DNA of 34,119 nucleotides from Verrucomicrobiota bacterium. Its GTDB lineage: Bacteria > Verrucomicrobiota > Kiritimatiellia > RFP12 > UBA1067. Positions 15,646 through 25,000 of the stretch are shown in pieces (within the stretch, counting starts at the first letter, position 1; every line of letters begins with the position of its first letter). The stretch spans positions 1-34,119 of the forward strand of contig JAEEZC010000232.1 of NCBI GenBank assembly GCA_016288465.1. Direction: 5' to 3'. A program made the translations under genes and the position numbers. The notes under the pieces are model-generated. The model worked only from the letters and a program-made list of their open reading frames with translations. It did no database searches and was not told the origin of the DNA.

Positions 15646-17328
15646 TCAGTCGGCGTCGCCCATGGTCACGCGCAGGACCTCCGAAAGCGAGGTCATGCCC
15701 GAGGCGACCTTCAGCATTCCGTCCTCGCGCAGCGTGCGCATGCCCATCTCGCGCGCACGCTGCCTGAGCAGCGTAGCGGGCGCGTGGTCGAAGATGAGCC
15801 TCTGGATCGTGTCGTCCACCTTGAATATCTCGAAGATGCCCTTGCGGCCCTTGTAGCCGGACTTGCCGCACTTGTCGCAGCCGACGCCATGGTACATGTG
15901 GTCGGGCACCTGCACGTTCTTCGACCCGCTCGCAAGGCCCGTCAGCATCTTCATCTCGCGGTCGGTGGGCGTGTAGGACTCCTTGCACTTCTCGCAGATC
16001 GCCCTGACGAGACGCTGGGCCATCGCGGCGCGCAGAGCCGACGCGACGAGGAACGGCTTCACGCCGATATCGAGAAGTCGCGTGACGGCGGACGGCGCGT
16101 CGTTGGTGTGAAGCGTCGAGAACACGAGGTGGCCCGTGAGAGCGGCTTCCATCGCGATGTCGGCCGTCTCGGCGTCACGAATCTCGCCGATCATCACGAT
16201 GTTCGGCGCCTGACGGAGAATCGACCTCAGCGCAGCCGAGAAGTCGAGGCCGACGTCCTTGTTCACCTGCACCTGGTTGATGCCGGACATCTGGTATTCG
16301 ACAGGGTCCTCGACCGTGATGAGCTTCTTGTCGGGCGTGTTGATCTGGCCAAGGCAGGCGTACAGGGTCGTGGTCTTGCCCGAGCCGGTAGGCCCGGTGA
16401 CGAGCACGACGCCGTCAGGCAGCTTGATCAGGCGCTCGAACGTAGTCTGGTCGTCAGACAGGAAGCCGAGCTGCGGAAGGCCGAGCGACAGGTTCGACTT
16501 GTCGAGAATTCGCATTACGATCGACTCGCCGTGGTTCGTCGGCACCGACGAGACGCGCAGGTCGAGGTCCTTCCCGCCGACGCTGATCTGGATTCGCCCG
16601 TCCTGGGGAATGCGCTTCTCGGAGATCTTCATCTTCGACATGATCTTGAAGCGGGAGAGGATGGCGCCCTGGAGCCGCTTCGGCGGCGAGTCCATCTTGC
16701 GGAGCGCGCCGTCGATGCGATAGCGCACGCGGAACTCCTTCTCCATCGGCTCGATGTGGATATCGGACGCCTTCATCTTGATCGCCGTGGTGATGATCAT
16801 GTTGGCGAGCTTGATGACCGCCGAGTCGTCGCCGGTCGCGACGTCGTCGCCGAGGCCCTCCTCGTCGCGCGTCGTGACGTCGGCCGCGCCTGAATCGGCG
16901 TAGAGCTTCGCCTGCACGGCCTTCGCCTCGGCCAGCGGACAGAGCACCGCGTCGATGTCGCGACCGTGAAGCACGTATCGCAGCGAGTCGATCGCGTCGT
17001 AGCCCATCGGGTCGATCAGCGCCACGGTTATCGAATCGTCGGTCACGATAACGGGCACTACCCCGTACCGCTTCGAGATCTCGGCAGTGACCACGGTCGT
17101 GACGTCTTCTTTGATCGCGTCCGCGTCAATGTGGCAGTATTTGAGGCCGAACTGGTCGGCGATAGTGCCGAGAACCGTATCCTCGTCAAGTGCCCCTCCG
17201 GCTACGAGGACGTCAAGCGTCGTCTCGTTGTCGGCCTTCATGGAGGTCGCTGCCGCCTCGACCTGCTCGGCAGTGAGATAGCCGCGCTCGGTCAGCAGCT
17301 GGACCACATATTCGTCGTTGCTCGTCAT
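15646..17328 (-). CDS. pilB: GspE/PilB-family type IV pilus assembly ATPase
   Basis: N-terminal MshEN-like domain; Walker A GPTGSGKTTTLYA; Asp-box VEYQMSGINQVQVN; GEIRDAETADIAMEAALTGHLVFSTLHTNDA; zinc site CEKC...CDKC. Confidence 0.93.
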   Translation of the reverse strand: MTSNDEYVVQLLTERGYLTAEQVEAAATSMKADNETTLDVLVAGGALDEDTVLGTIADQFGLKYCHIDADAIKEDVTTVVTAEISKRYGVVPVIVTDDSITVALIDPMGYDAIDSLRYVLHGRDIDAVLCPLAEAKAVQAKLYADSGAADVTTRDEEGLGDDVATGDDSAVIKLANMIITTAIKMKASDIHIEPMEKEFRVRYRIDGALRKMDSPPKRLQGAILSRFKIMSKMKISEKRIPQDGRIQISVGGKDLDLRVSSVPTNHGESIVMRILDKSNLSLGLPQLGFLSDDQTTFERLIKLPDGVVLVTGPTGSGKTTTLYACLGQINTPDKKLITVEDPVEYQMSGINQVQVNKDVGLDFSAALRSILRQAPNIVMIGEIRDAETADIAMEAALTGHLVFSTLHTNDAPSAVTRLLDIGVKPFLVASALRAAMAQRLVRAICEKCKESYTPTDREMKMLTGLASGSKNVQVPDHMYHGVGCDKCGKSGYKGRKGIFEIFKVDDTIQRLIFDHAPATLLRQRAREMGMRTLREDGMLKVASGMTSLSEVLRVTMGDAD

Positions 17329-17339
17329 GTGTACCTGCT

Positions 17340-17345
17340 ATTATA
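17340..17345 (-). promoter_or_regulatory. TATAAT -10-like element upstream of pilB (11 nt to ATG)
   Basis: ATTATA on +; lacks the TGn extension (GGG-TATAAT). Confidence 0.4.
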
Positions 17346-17360
17346 CCCCAAATAGCCGAA

Positions 17361-18176
17361 TCAGGCAAGGGGCTTGCCTATCGCCGGCGCCGCCTCGAGC
17401 AGCGCCTTTGTGTACTCCTCCCTAGGGCTGCAGAGAACCTCCTCGCAGCTCCCGCTCTCCACAATCCGCCCCTTGTTCATCACCACCACGCTCTCCGCAA
17501 CGCGCCTCGCCGCGCCTATGTCATGCGTGATGAAAAGCACGGCAAGGCCCCTTCTCTCCCTCAGAGACGCAATAAGGTCGAGGGTCTGCGCGCGCACCGA
17601 GAGATCAAGCGACGAAACCGCCTCGTCGCACACCAGAAGGTCAGGTTCCAGCGCCATGGCCCTCGCGATGCATATGCGCTGGCGCTGCCCGCCGGAGAAC
17701 TCGTGCGGATACCTTTCGAGCGCGTCGCCGGAAATTCCGACGTCGCCCAGCAGCTCCGCCGCCCTGTCCCTCGCGTCCGACGCGGTGCAGAGCCCGTGGT
17801 ACAGCATCCCCTCCGTCAGTATCTCGAAAACCGTGTGCCGAGGGTTCAGGGACGCCAGCGGGTCCTGGAAGACGGCCTGAACCCTTCTGGCCCGCTCCTT
17901 CGCCCTGAGCCTCGGCGCCGGCCCCGCGACACGCCCGCCGCCGACGAGAATCTCCCCTTCCCGCGCCGCGACAAGACCTAGTATCGCCCTCGCCGTCGTC
18001 GACTTGCCGCAGCCCGACTCGCCCAGAAGCCCGAGCGCGCCGCCTCGCCTGAGCGAGAACGACACTCCGTCCACGGCCTTCACGTACCCTCGCGCCAGCC
18101 CCAGAACGCCGCGCCTGACGGGGAACCAGACCTTCAGCCCCCTGACTTCGAGTATGTTGCCGCGCTCCTCGCCCAT
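17361..18176 (-). CDS. Oligopeptide/dipeptide-type ABC transporter ATP-binding protein (OppF/DppF-like)
   Basis: LGLLGESGCGKSTTARAILGL (Walker A), VFQDPLASLNPRHTV, EFSGGQRQRICIARAMALEPDLLVCDEAVSSLD (signature and Walker B). Confidence 0.92.
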   Translation of the reverse strand: MGEERGNILEVRGLKVWFPVRRGVLGLARGYVKAVDGVSFSLRRGGALGLLGESGCGKSTTARAILGLVAAREGEILVGGGRVAGPAPRLRAKERARRVQAVFQDPLASLNPRHTVFEILTEGMLYHGLCTASDARDRAAELLGDVGISGDALERYPHEFSGGQRQRICIARAMALEPDLLVCDEAVSSLDLSVRAQTLDLIASLRERRGLAVLFITHDIGAARRVAESVVVMNKGRIVESGSCEEVLCSPREEYTKALLEAAPAIGKPLA

Positions 18177-18179
18177 GCC

Positions 18180-19769
18180 TCAGCCCTTGAAGCCGTCAAG
18201 AACGGTCTGCCGCGTGCGCTTCGACTGCCGCGGATAGTCCAGCGTGTAGTGGAGCCCGCGGCTCTCGTGACGCTTCTGCGCCGACCTGACGATCAGCTCC
18301 GCGCACACCGCAAGGTTGCGCAGCTCCAGCGTGTCCGGTGTCACGAGATAGCGGAAGTAGTAGTCGCGTATCTCGCGTCTGAGCGTGCGGATCCTGTGCG
18401 CGGCGCGCGCCAGGCGCTTGTTCGTGCGGACGATGCCCACGTAGTCCCACATCAGCCTGCGAATCTCGTCCCACATGTGCGACACGAGCACCGCCTCGTC
18501 CGGCGGCACGGCGTTGCCGATCTTCCAGTCCGGTATCCTGGGCGGCCGCGCGCCGAAGCTCTCCGGATGCGGACCAAGCCTCGCCGCCGTCATCCTGGCG
18601 CAGACGAGCGCCTCCATGAGCGAGTTCGACGCCAGCCGGTTCGCTCCGTGCAGCCCCGTGCACGCGCACTCGCCGACGGCGGAAAGTCCCTTTATCGAAG
18701 TGCGCCCGTCCGTCGCCGCCTGGATGCCGCCGCACATGTAGTGCGCCGCCGGCACGATCGGTATCAGGTCGGAGGCCATGTCTATGCCGAACTCCATGCA
18801 CTTCTGGTAGATGTTGGGGAAGCGCGTCATGAGGTACTTGCGCCCCTTGCTGCGGATGTCCAGGAACATGCAGTCGTCGCCGGTGCGCTTCATCTCGCTG
18901 TCGATCGACCTGGCCACGATGTCGCGCGGCGCAAGCGAGCCGCGCGGATCGTACTTCTTCATGAACTCCCTGCCATGCTTGTTCACAAGGACCGCACCTT
19001 CGCCGCGCACCGCCTCGCTGATGAGGAAGCGCTTCGCCTGCGGATGGTAGAGGCAGGTGGGATGGAACTGCACGAACTCCATGTTCTCTATCTTCGCGCC
19101 GGCGCGCCACGCGATCGCAATGCCGTCGCCGGTCGCGGTGTCGGGGTTGCACGTGTACAGATAGACCTTGCCGCAGCCGCCTGTCGCAAGTATCGTGTTC
19201 GGCGTGCGCACCGCGTATATCTCGCCAGTCTCCTTGTCGAGCACGTACGCGCCTACGCACCTGTTCTCGCCCTTGAGCCCTATGCGGCGCGTCATCACGA
19301 GATCGATGACTATCGCCTTCTCGCGGACGTCGACACCCGACCGCCTGATCTTCCTGATCATCGCCGCTTCGCACTTCTCGCCCGTGATGTCGCCCGCGTG
19401 CAGTATGCGCCGCGCGCTGTGCCCGCCCTCCCTGGTGAGGTCGAGTTCTCCGTCGGGCCGCCGCGAAAACCTCACGCCGCAGTCGATGAGGTCGCGTATC
19501 CCCTCGGGCGCATGCTCGCATATCTCGTGGACCACCTCGCTCTTGCCGAGCCAGGCCCCCGCTATCATCGTGTCGCGCTCGTGGTTGCCGAACGTGTCCG
19601 CCTTGTCCATGACGCAGCAGATGCCGCCCTGCGCGAAGTTCGTGTTGCAGTCCTGCAGCCTCCCCTTTGTCGCAAGCACGACCTTGCCGTACGACGCGAG
19701 GTGCAGCGCGCTCATGAGCCCGGCCATGCCGGACCCGACGACGAAATAGTCGCAGTCTATCGTTCTCAT
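18180..19769 (-). CDS. nadB: L-aspartate oxidase
   Basis: DYFVVGSGMAGLMSALHLASYGKVVLATKG...NTNFAQGGI...EGGHSARRILHAGDITG...VQFHPTCLYHPQAKRFLISEAVRGEGA...PAAHYMCGGIQ...GECACTGLHGANRLASNSLMEALV. Confidence 0.93.
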   Translation of the reverse strand: MRTIDCDYFVVGSGMAGLMSALHLASYGKVVLATKGRLQDCNTNFAQGGICCVMDKADTFGNHERDTMIAGAWLGKSEVVHEICEHAPEGIRDLIDCGVRFSRRPDGELDLTREGGHSARRILHAGDITGEKCEAAMIRKIRRSGVDVREKAIVIDLVMTRRIGLKGENRCVGAYVLDKETGEIYAVRTPNTILATGGCGKVYLYTCNPDTATGDGIAIAWRAGAKIENMEFVQFHPTCLYHPQAKRFLISEAVRGEGAVLVNKHGREFMKKYDPRGSLAPRDIVARSIDSEMKRTGDDCMFLDIRSKGRKYLMTRFPNIYQKCMEFGIDMASDLIPIVPAAHYMCGGIQAATDGRTSIKGLSAVGECACTGLHGANRLASNSLMEALVCARMTAARLGPHPESFGARPPRIPDWKIGNAVPPDEAVLVSHMWDEIRRLMWDYVGIVRTNKRLARAAHRIRTLRREIRDYYFRYLVTPDTLELRNLAVCAELIVRSAQKRHESRGLHYTLDYPRQSKRTRQTVLDGFKG

Positions 19770-21394
19770 GGGATGCGCTCGTAGCGCGGCAGGCGCGCAA
19801 GTGGTACGTTCTCAAGGCGCAGCGTCTTCGGCCCTTCGTGAGTCTCGCCGAGGTCGTCGCGCCACTTTCCGGCCGGCAGCTCCACGGTCTTCGCGTCGTC
19901 GGGCGTCACGACCGGCGCGACGAGCCAGCGGCTGCCGAGCATGAACTGCTGCATCGGACGGTTGAAGCCCTGGTGAGGGAACTCGTACTCCATCGCCCTG
20001 ACGATGGGCTCGCCCGTGACGGACGCGTGCCGCGCTGTCTCGAGGATGTACGGCGCGAAGTCCACGTGCAGCTGCGCGAACGCGCGGCAGAGCTCCACGC
20101 CGGACTTCGAAAGGTGCCGCCAGGGCGCCGGCGAGAACTGCATCATCGGCATGAGCGCCTGCATCGCCGCCGAGCGCACGAACAACTTCTCGTCTATCCT
20201 GCCTCCGACGAAGGAGAGCTCAAGGCCCCCGCCCACCATGTCCGCCACAAGATACGGGCAGCCGAGAAGGCCCGCCGCGACGACCTGTGGTATCACTGTG
20301 TCCTGCGCCCTGCTGCCTGTCCACGCATGCGCGCGGTCGTTGAGGCGCGTCACGAGCGGAAGGCCTCCGCACTTCCAGCTCACGCGTATCTCGTGGTACG
20401 GAAACTCCCTCGCCGCAAGCTCCGCGTAGAGGCGCGTGTAGTCGACGGGGTCCGCCTTCTCGTCGTGGAAACGGCAGTCCTCGATGAACATGGCGGGGTC
20501 TCCCGCGTCGAACTTGAAGCCCGTTATGCCGTACTCCGCCGCGAAGTCGCGCAGGGTCTTCGCGTAGAACTCGGCCGCTTCCGGCTTGGTGAGGTCGTAG
20601 ACCGCGCTGATGCCGCTCCACCAGCGCACCACCGCCGCGTCGTGCGAGCCGGGCTTTCTGCGGTAGGCGAGGTAGTCGAGCCCGTTGAGCTTCGGGTGGT
20701 AGCGCAGCCTCTTGTACTCGCGGCTGTCCGGAGTCACGAAGTGCGCCGTCCAGATGAGAGACTTCCAGCCATGCGCGTTGATGCGGCCGAACATCCCCCT
20801 GGGATCGGGAAAGTCCTTCGCGTAGAACTCGTACGAGCCCTGGTGCGAAAGCCACCCGCCGTCCATCATGTACACGCCGCACTGGAACCCGCTCTTCGCA
20901 AGCTCCTCCGTGAACGCGTCCACGGACTTCTGGTTCGTTCCGTTGAGGAATATCTCGATCCAGTTGTTCCACTGCGGCAGCGAGAAGAAGATGTCGGGCG
21001 GCGTCCTGCCCTCGAAGCGCATGTGCGCCTTCGCCGCCGCGAGATAGGCGTCCTTCAGGGTCTTTCCGGCGACGACCGGCTCGACCCTCTCCACGTCGGA
21101 GTCGAGAACGAGCCTGCCCGCCCTGAACTCGTAGCCGAACGGCTTCTCACTCCACACGTAGCGCCCGCACGACGACACCAGAAGAGGCGAGGACGTGTTG
21201 CCGTGGCCGCGCAGGTCTATCCGCCTGCTGTCCGCGATGCCGTACGGCTGGCTCTGGCCGTCCGCGCCGCCGCCGCCCCACCACCGCTCGCCCTCCAAAA
21301 GCGGTATCTCGGTGACGACCGGCACGGCGGCCAGCCGCATCGCGACGAGCGCCGCCACGGAGACGGACAGCGCAAGGCCAGGAGATGACTTCAT
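19766..21394 (-). CDS. Secreted glycoside hydrolase family 31 protein (MYORG-like GH31 branch)
   Basis: Signal peptide MKSSPGLALSVSVAALVAMRLAAVP; GVYMMDGGW...GITGFKFDAGDPAMF...MVGGGLELSFVGGRIDEKLFVRSAAMQALMPMMQFSPAPWR. Start 21394 overlaps the upstream stop (ATGA). Confidence 0.82.
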   Translation of the reverse strand: MKSSPGLALSVSVAALVAMRLAAVPVVTEIPLLEGERWWGGGGADGQSQPYGIADSRRIDLRGHGNTSSPLLVSSCGRYVWSEKPFGYEFRAGRLVLDSDVERVEPVVAGKTLKDAYLAAAKAHMRFEGRTPPDIFFSLPQWNNWIEIFLNGTNQKSVDAFTEELAKSGFQCGVYMMDGGWLSHQGSYEFYAKDFPDPRGMFGRINAHGWKSLIWTAHFVTPDSREYKRLRYHPKLNGLDYLAYRRKPGSHDAAVVRWWSGISAVYDLTKPEAAEFYAKTLRDFAAEYGITGFKFDAGDPAMFIEDCRFHDEKADPVDYTRLYAELAAREFPYHEIRVSWKCGGLPLVTRLNDRAHAWTGSRAQDTVIPQVVAAGLLGCPYLVADMVGGGLELSFVGGRIDEKLFVRSAAMQALMPMMQFSPAPWRHLSKSGVELCRAFAQLHVDFAPYILETARHASVTGEPIVRAMEYEFPHQGFNRPMQQFMLGSRWLVAPVVTPDDAKTVELPAGKWRDDLGETHEGPKTLRLENVPLARLPRYERIP

Positions 21395-23493
21395 TTGACT
21401 GTTGTTCCTTTCATGCCTTCTTTCACAAGCGACAGCTCCTTGAAGCATATCTCGTCGGCAGGCGCCGACGACTTTATCGACATTGCCACAAGCTCGGTCA
21501 CCCCAAGGTCGAAGTCGAGGTCGAGCGAGGCCTCCATCCCGTGCCACGCTCCGTCGGCCGGGCAGACGAACTCGGCCCTCTCGGTCTTCTCGTTCGAGAA
21601 GACCGCCGCCTTCAGCTTCACCGGCTCGGCGTTCCCGGCCTTCGCCTGGAAGGAAAGCCTGTATCTTCCGTTGCCGTGGCGAAGGAACGCGTCCGTGAAT
21701 ATGTTGACGATGCCGGCGTTCCGCTCGCACTGCTTGAGGCGGTAGACTCTCTTTCCGTCCTCCATGCCGACGGCGTCGAACTTGACGAGCCACGACGGAC
21801 TCCTCTGCCACGCGCTCCGCGTCGCCGGCCTGTCGGCAAGCAGGTTCTCCCCGTCGTCCGGCTGCTCCTCGCGCAGCTCGCCCTTCCGGCGGTCAACCTT
21901 GCGGCAGTCGCGCTGGAGCGACGCTCCGATGTAGCGCTTGTAGGGGCATGTCCAGCCGACTTCGTGCCTGTCGGGAACGGCCGGTATTGCGCTCTTCGCA
22001 AGGACGTTCGTGACCGAAAGCCGCATCCGCTCGGGATTCACGACGCACTGCCCGGGTATCGCGTCAAGCCTCTCGCCCCCTACCCAGAGGTTCGTTATGG
22101 CAATCGTGTAGTTGTCGGTGTCGAGCAGCTTCGCGGAGTCGTGGCGGACCACCACCGCCGCTCCGCCGCGCTGCCCTATCGTGCGCCAGTCGTCCTTTCC
22201 TGTCGCATGAGGCACCGCGACGTTCTCGAAGCCGAAGACCTTCGGCAGCGTGCCCATGTTGCCGCCGACGAAGAATCGCGCGTAAAGCACGCAGTCCACA
22301 GCCGACAGGTTCTTTATGTGGAACTGCTGCCTTTGGTGCCTGAGGTCCTGAGGCCCGGGCTCCTTCTTCGCCTCGCCAGTCCCGGTCTCGCTCCACTTCG
22401 TGTTCCGCCGCAGCACTCCGTTGTAGATGTTCTCGATTGTCCCTTCGTCGGCCCTGAACACGTCGACGTTCTCCATCTCCACGCCGTAGTTGCTGCCCTG
22501 CGGGAATATCGCCTTGCACGACGTCCCGATCGCGACGTTGCGGAAGAGGGCCCCGCCGCCGATGCCGCTCACGACGAGCGCGTTGTCGCCCACGTAGAGC
22601 CACGCGCCGTCCACCGTCAGCCCCCGCCCGCCGCACGTTATCCCGTCCGAGCACATCATCGACGCAAGCGCGCGGACGTTCCTGAGCGTCACGCCGTTCG
22701 CGAACGTGCAGTAGTTGAACGTGCGGGCGTCGACGAGCTTCACGTCCTCAACCGTCACGCCGGGCGCCGATATCCTCATGAACCCGCGCGACTGGTTCTT
22801 CACCTGCTCGAAGCGGAACACGTCCGAGAACGGATCCAGCATCATGCCGCGCCCGTGGACGTAGGCGCCCGGACTCCTCACGACGAGACGGGAGTTTAGC
22901 ACTGCGCCGGGCGCAATGTAGACCTCCTTCACGGGCGGCTCGACCACCGTCACGCCGTCCTCTCCCGGCGGATCTGTCCACTTGTCGATGTAAAGGACGC
23001 CAGGCGCCCCTTTCGCCGGCACCTTCGACGGATCCTCCGGCGCGTCTGCGAAGACGGAAAGTATCGTCTTGTCGTAGTCGTTGAGCCTTATGCCGAAGGA
23101 CGCAGGCTTTTCCAGCGTCACGGATATCACGCCGTTCGAGAACGAGCTCCTGAGCCCGAGCCGGGACGGAAAGACCGCGTAGCTCTGCACATCCTCCGCA
23201 ACCACTATGTCGACGCGCACCGGGCCGCCGGAAAACGCGAACTCGCAGAACCTGCGGTTGACGTCCCCTCCGCGCGTCCGCGTGCTCAGCGGGGACTTCT
23301 CGCAGTGGTTGTAGACGGTGACCATCTTCTTGGCGTCGCCCTGCACAACCCGCACGGCGTACGCGTAGTCCCGCTCTATCTCACGAGGATATTCAGGATA
23401 GACGACTATCTCCGCCGCCGCGGACGTCGCGAACGCCGCCGCCATCAGACCGATCGTCCACTGAACCCTGCGCATTTTCCCGAGCATCCACAT
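21391..23493 (-). CDS. Secreted right-handed parallel beta-helix glycosidase-like protein (GH49/GH28-like) with C-terminal beta-sandwich region
   Basis: KEVYIAPGAVLNSRLVVRSPGAYVHGRGMMLDP...ISAPGVTVEDVKLVDARTFNYCTFANGVTLRNVRALASMMCSDGITCGGRGLTVDGAWLYVGDNALVV; signal peptide MRRVQWTIGLMAAAFATSAAA. Confidence 0.7.
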   Translation of the reverse strand: MWMLGKMRRVQWTIGLMAAAFATSAAAEIVVYPEYPREIERDYAYAVRVVQGDAKKMVTVYNHCEKSPLSTRTRGGDVNRRFCEFAFSGGPVRVDIVVAEDVQSYAVFPSRLGLRSSFSNGVISVTLEKPASFGIRLNDYDKTILSVFADAPEDPSKVPAKGAPGVLYIDKWTDPPGEDGVTVVEPPVKEVYIAPGAVLNSRLVVRSPGAYVHGRGMMLDPFSDVFRFEQVKNQSRGFMRISAPGVTVEDVKLVDARTFNYCTFANGVTLRNVRALASMMCSDGITCGGRGLTVDGAWLYVGDNALVVSGIGGGALFRNVAIGTSCKAIFPQGSNYGVEMENVDVFRADEGTIENIYNGVLRRNTKWSETGTGEAKKEPGPQDLRHQRQQFHIKNLSAVDCVLYARFFVGGNMGTLPKVFGFENVAVPHATGKDDWRTIGQRGGAAVVVRHDSAKLLDTDNYTIAITNLWVGGERLDAIPGQCVVNPERMRLSVTNVLAKSAIPAVPDRHEVGWTCPYKRYIGASLQRDCRKVDRRKGELREEQPDDGENLLADRPATRSAWQRSPSWLVKFDAVGMEDGKRVYRLKQCERNAGIVNIFTDAFLRHGNGRYRLSFQAKAGNAEPVKLKAAVFSNEKTERAEFVCPADGAWHGMEASLDLDFDLGVTELVAMSIKSSAPADEICFKELSLVKEGMKGTTVK

Positions 23494-23542
23494 TCCTTTG
23501 TTTAGTTGTCCGACCCTTTCCTAAGACGGACTTGAGTCTGGT

Positions 23543-23551
23543 ATTTTACCA
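23543..23551 (-). promoter_or_regulatory. Extended -10 element TGGTAAAAT upstream of the beta-helix/GH31/nadB gene run
   Basis: ATTTTACCA on +; lies in a perfect TGGTA-TTT-TACCA inverted repeat (23539-23551); 49 nt to ATG 23493. Confidence 0.5.
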
Positions 23552-23609
23552 AATTCCGCGGCGAAAAGCTAACAGACCCGCGCCGCTCCGCGCATAGGCG
23601 CGGCAGTTT

Positions 23610-23618
23610 TGGTATAAT
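23610..23618 (+). promoter_or_regulatory. Extended -10 element TGGTATAAT upstream of the DUF975-like gene
   Basis: TGGTATAAT, 28 nt upstream of ATG 23647; AAGGA at 23636-23640 is a possible ribosome binding site. Confidence 0.65.
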
Positions 23619-23646
23619 ACTCGCCACCTAACAATAAGGATGCACA

Positions 23647-24486
23647 ATGAGATCTAGCAAGGAAATTCGACAGGAAGCCTGGCGCATCGTCATGGACACG
23701 ACATGGCCGCGGAAGATACTGTGCAACGCCTTCGTGCTCTATTTGATACTCATCGGCGCCGCTATCGCAATTTCGGCGATCTACTGTAGCGCCGGCATAC
23801 AGACATGGGAATCTTTCAGAGAGGCTCAGCAAGCAGCCCGGCGCGCTGGCCTTGAGATGACAGTGCCGTCGATTGCCGAAGCATGTCGAATGACATGTGC
23901 AAGCCTGTGTTCATCGTTCATACAGCAGATATTGCAAGGCATCCTCGCGTTCGGAATCGCCACTACGCTCGTCAAATGCATCAGAAACGACAGCGCGAAC
24001 TGGTTCTCTGCCGCGTTCAGCGGCTTCAAGCGTCCTTTCGGGCTTCTGGGGCTGACGTTGCTCATCGCCCTTAAGATGTTCCTCTGGGCGCTGCTTTTCA
24101 TCATTCCCGGGATCATCGCCGCCATCCGCTATACATTCGCGATGTACGTCAAGGCGGAGGATCCCGAAATGGGCGCTAGCGACTGCATCAGACGCAGCTG
24201 CGAACTCATGGATGGCCGCAAGATGAAGTATGTGATGTTCTGCCTGTCCTACATTGGATGGGCAATCCTCACGATAGCTCCGATTTTCATCGCATTTGCC
24301 GTATGCCAACCTGACAGCAAGGCGGAAGAAGTCTCCATGGCAATGGGCGTGACGATGGGCGTCTGCTTCGTGGTCACATTCTTGATGATGATCTTCACCA
24401 GCATCTACATGGCAATCGGAAGCGCCGTCTTCTACAGAGACGCCAAAGCCGAACTCTATGGTCCCCGCGACAACCATATGGTGTAG
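23647..24486 (+). CDS. DUF975-like integral membrane protein
   Basis: Multiple hydrophobic helices with IIPGIIAAIRYTFAMYVKAEDPEMGASDCIRRSCELMDGRKMKYVMFCLSYIGWAIL, characteristic of DUF975. Confidence 0.75.
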   Translation: MRSSKEIRQEAWRIVMDTTWPRKILCNAFVLYLILIGAAIAISAIYCSAGIQTWESFREAQQAARRAGLEMTVPSIAEACRMTCASLCSSFIQQILQGILAFGIATTLVKCIRNDSANWFSAAFSGFKRPFGLLGLTLLIALKMFLWALLFIIPGIIAAIRYTFAMYVKAEDPEMGASDCIRRSCELMDGRKMKYVMFCLSYIGWAILTIAPIFIAFAVCQPDSKAEEVSMAMGVTMGVCFVVTFLMMIFTSIYMAIGSAVFYRDAKAELYGPRDNHMV

Positions 24487-24615
24487 CCTCCTCGTCTCCG
24501 CGTGAGGCCACCACATCGCCATAACTGCCGGAATCTTGCGAAAAGACAGTCATAACGCCCCAAAGGCCATGCCGGGGACAAGAGCTTATTGACATAGTAG
24601 CATTGATATAGTAGC

Positions 24616-24885
24616 TCATGCCAGCCTGTACTCCTGCCTGGGCGACTTCGGACTGTCCAGATCGGTTCTTTCTATCATGCCCTTCTCCATCAGCGGCGTC
24701 AGGTAGTATCTCGAGAAATGGATTGGGCTCCTGATGCCGACCGCCTTCCTTAGCGCAGACGGCCGCATGAACTCCGCGGAGTTCCACATCCTGCGGATGA
24801 ACGAGGACTTGTGCGCCTCGAAGCGCGAGACGTACTTCTTCGTCGGGCGCGCCCGCTTGGAAAGCTCCAGATCCTTGTATCCCAC
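24616..24885 (-). CDS. Small winged-helix-like protein resembling the C-terminal DNA-binding domain of AlbA_2/RecG-like ATP-binding proteins (possibly a gene remnant)
   Basis: RPSALRKAVGIRSPIHFSRYYLTPLMEKGMIERTDLDSPKSPRQEYRLA matches the usual wHTH ending pattern (R..YL.P....G.IE.T.PDKP.S..QKYRL). GTG start at 24885. Confidence 0.5.
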   Translation of the reverse strand: MGYKDLELSKRARPTKKYVSRFEAHKSSFIRRMWNSAEFMRPSALRKAVGIRSPIHFSRYYLTPLMEKGMIERTDLDSPKSPRQEYRLA

Positions 24886-25000
24886 GGCTTGAGCCCTACC
24901 CGCACTGCAGAATACTCGCTCGCAAGCCCGAGACGCGTCCGTGGCTCTACGAGAACCTCAGAAAACACCTCAAAGAACCCGCGAAATGAAGGAGCCGAAA

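Noticed and set aside
15602-15988. N-terminal extension of the pilT ORF (to 15988)
   Set aside because: The extension runs out of frame through the pilB coding region and is Arg-rich; the ATG at 15601 with upstream GGAGGAG gives a normal PilT N-terminus.
18249-21388. Long plus-strand ORFs (18249-19784 and 19838-21388)
   Set aside because: Antisense shadows of nadB and GH31 with compositionally biased translations; the minus-strand proteins have clear family motifs.
21395-21811. N-terminal extension of the GH31 ORF (to 21811)
   Set aside because: It overlaps the beta-helix CDS; the internal ATG 21394 gives a proper signal peptide and an ATGA overlap with the upstream stop.
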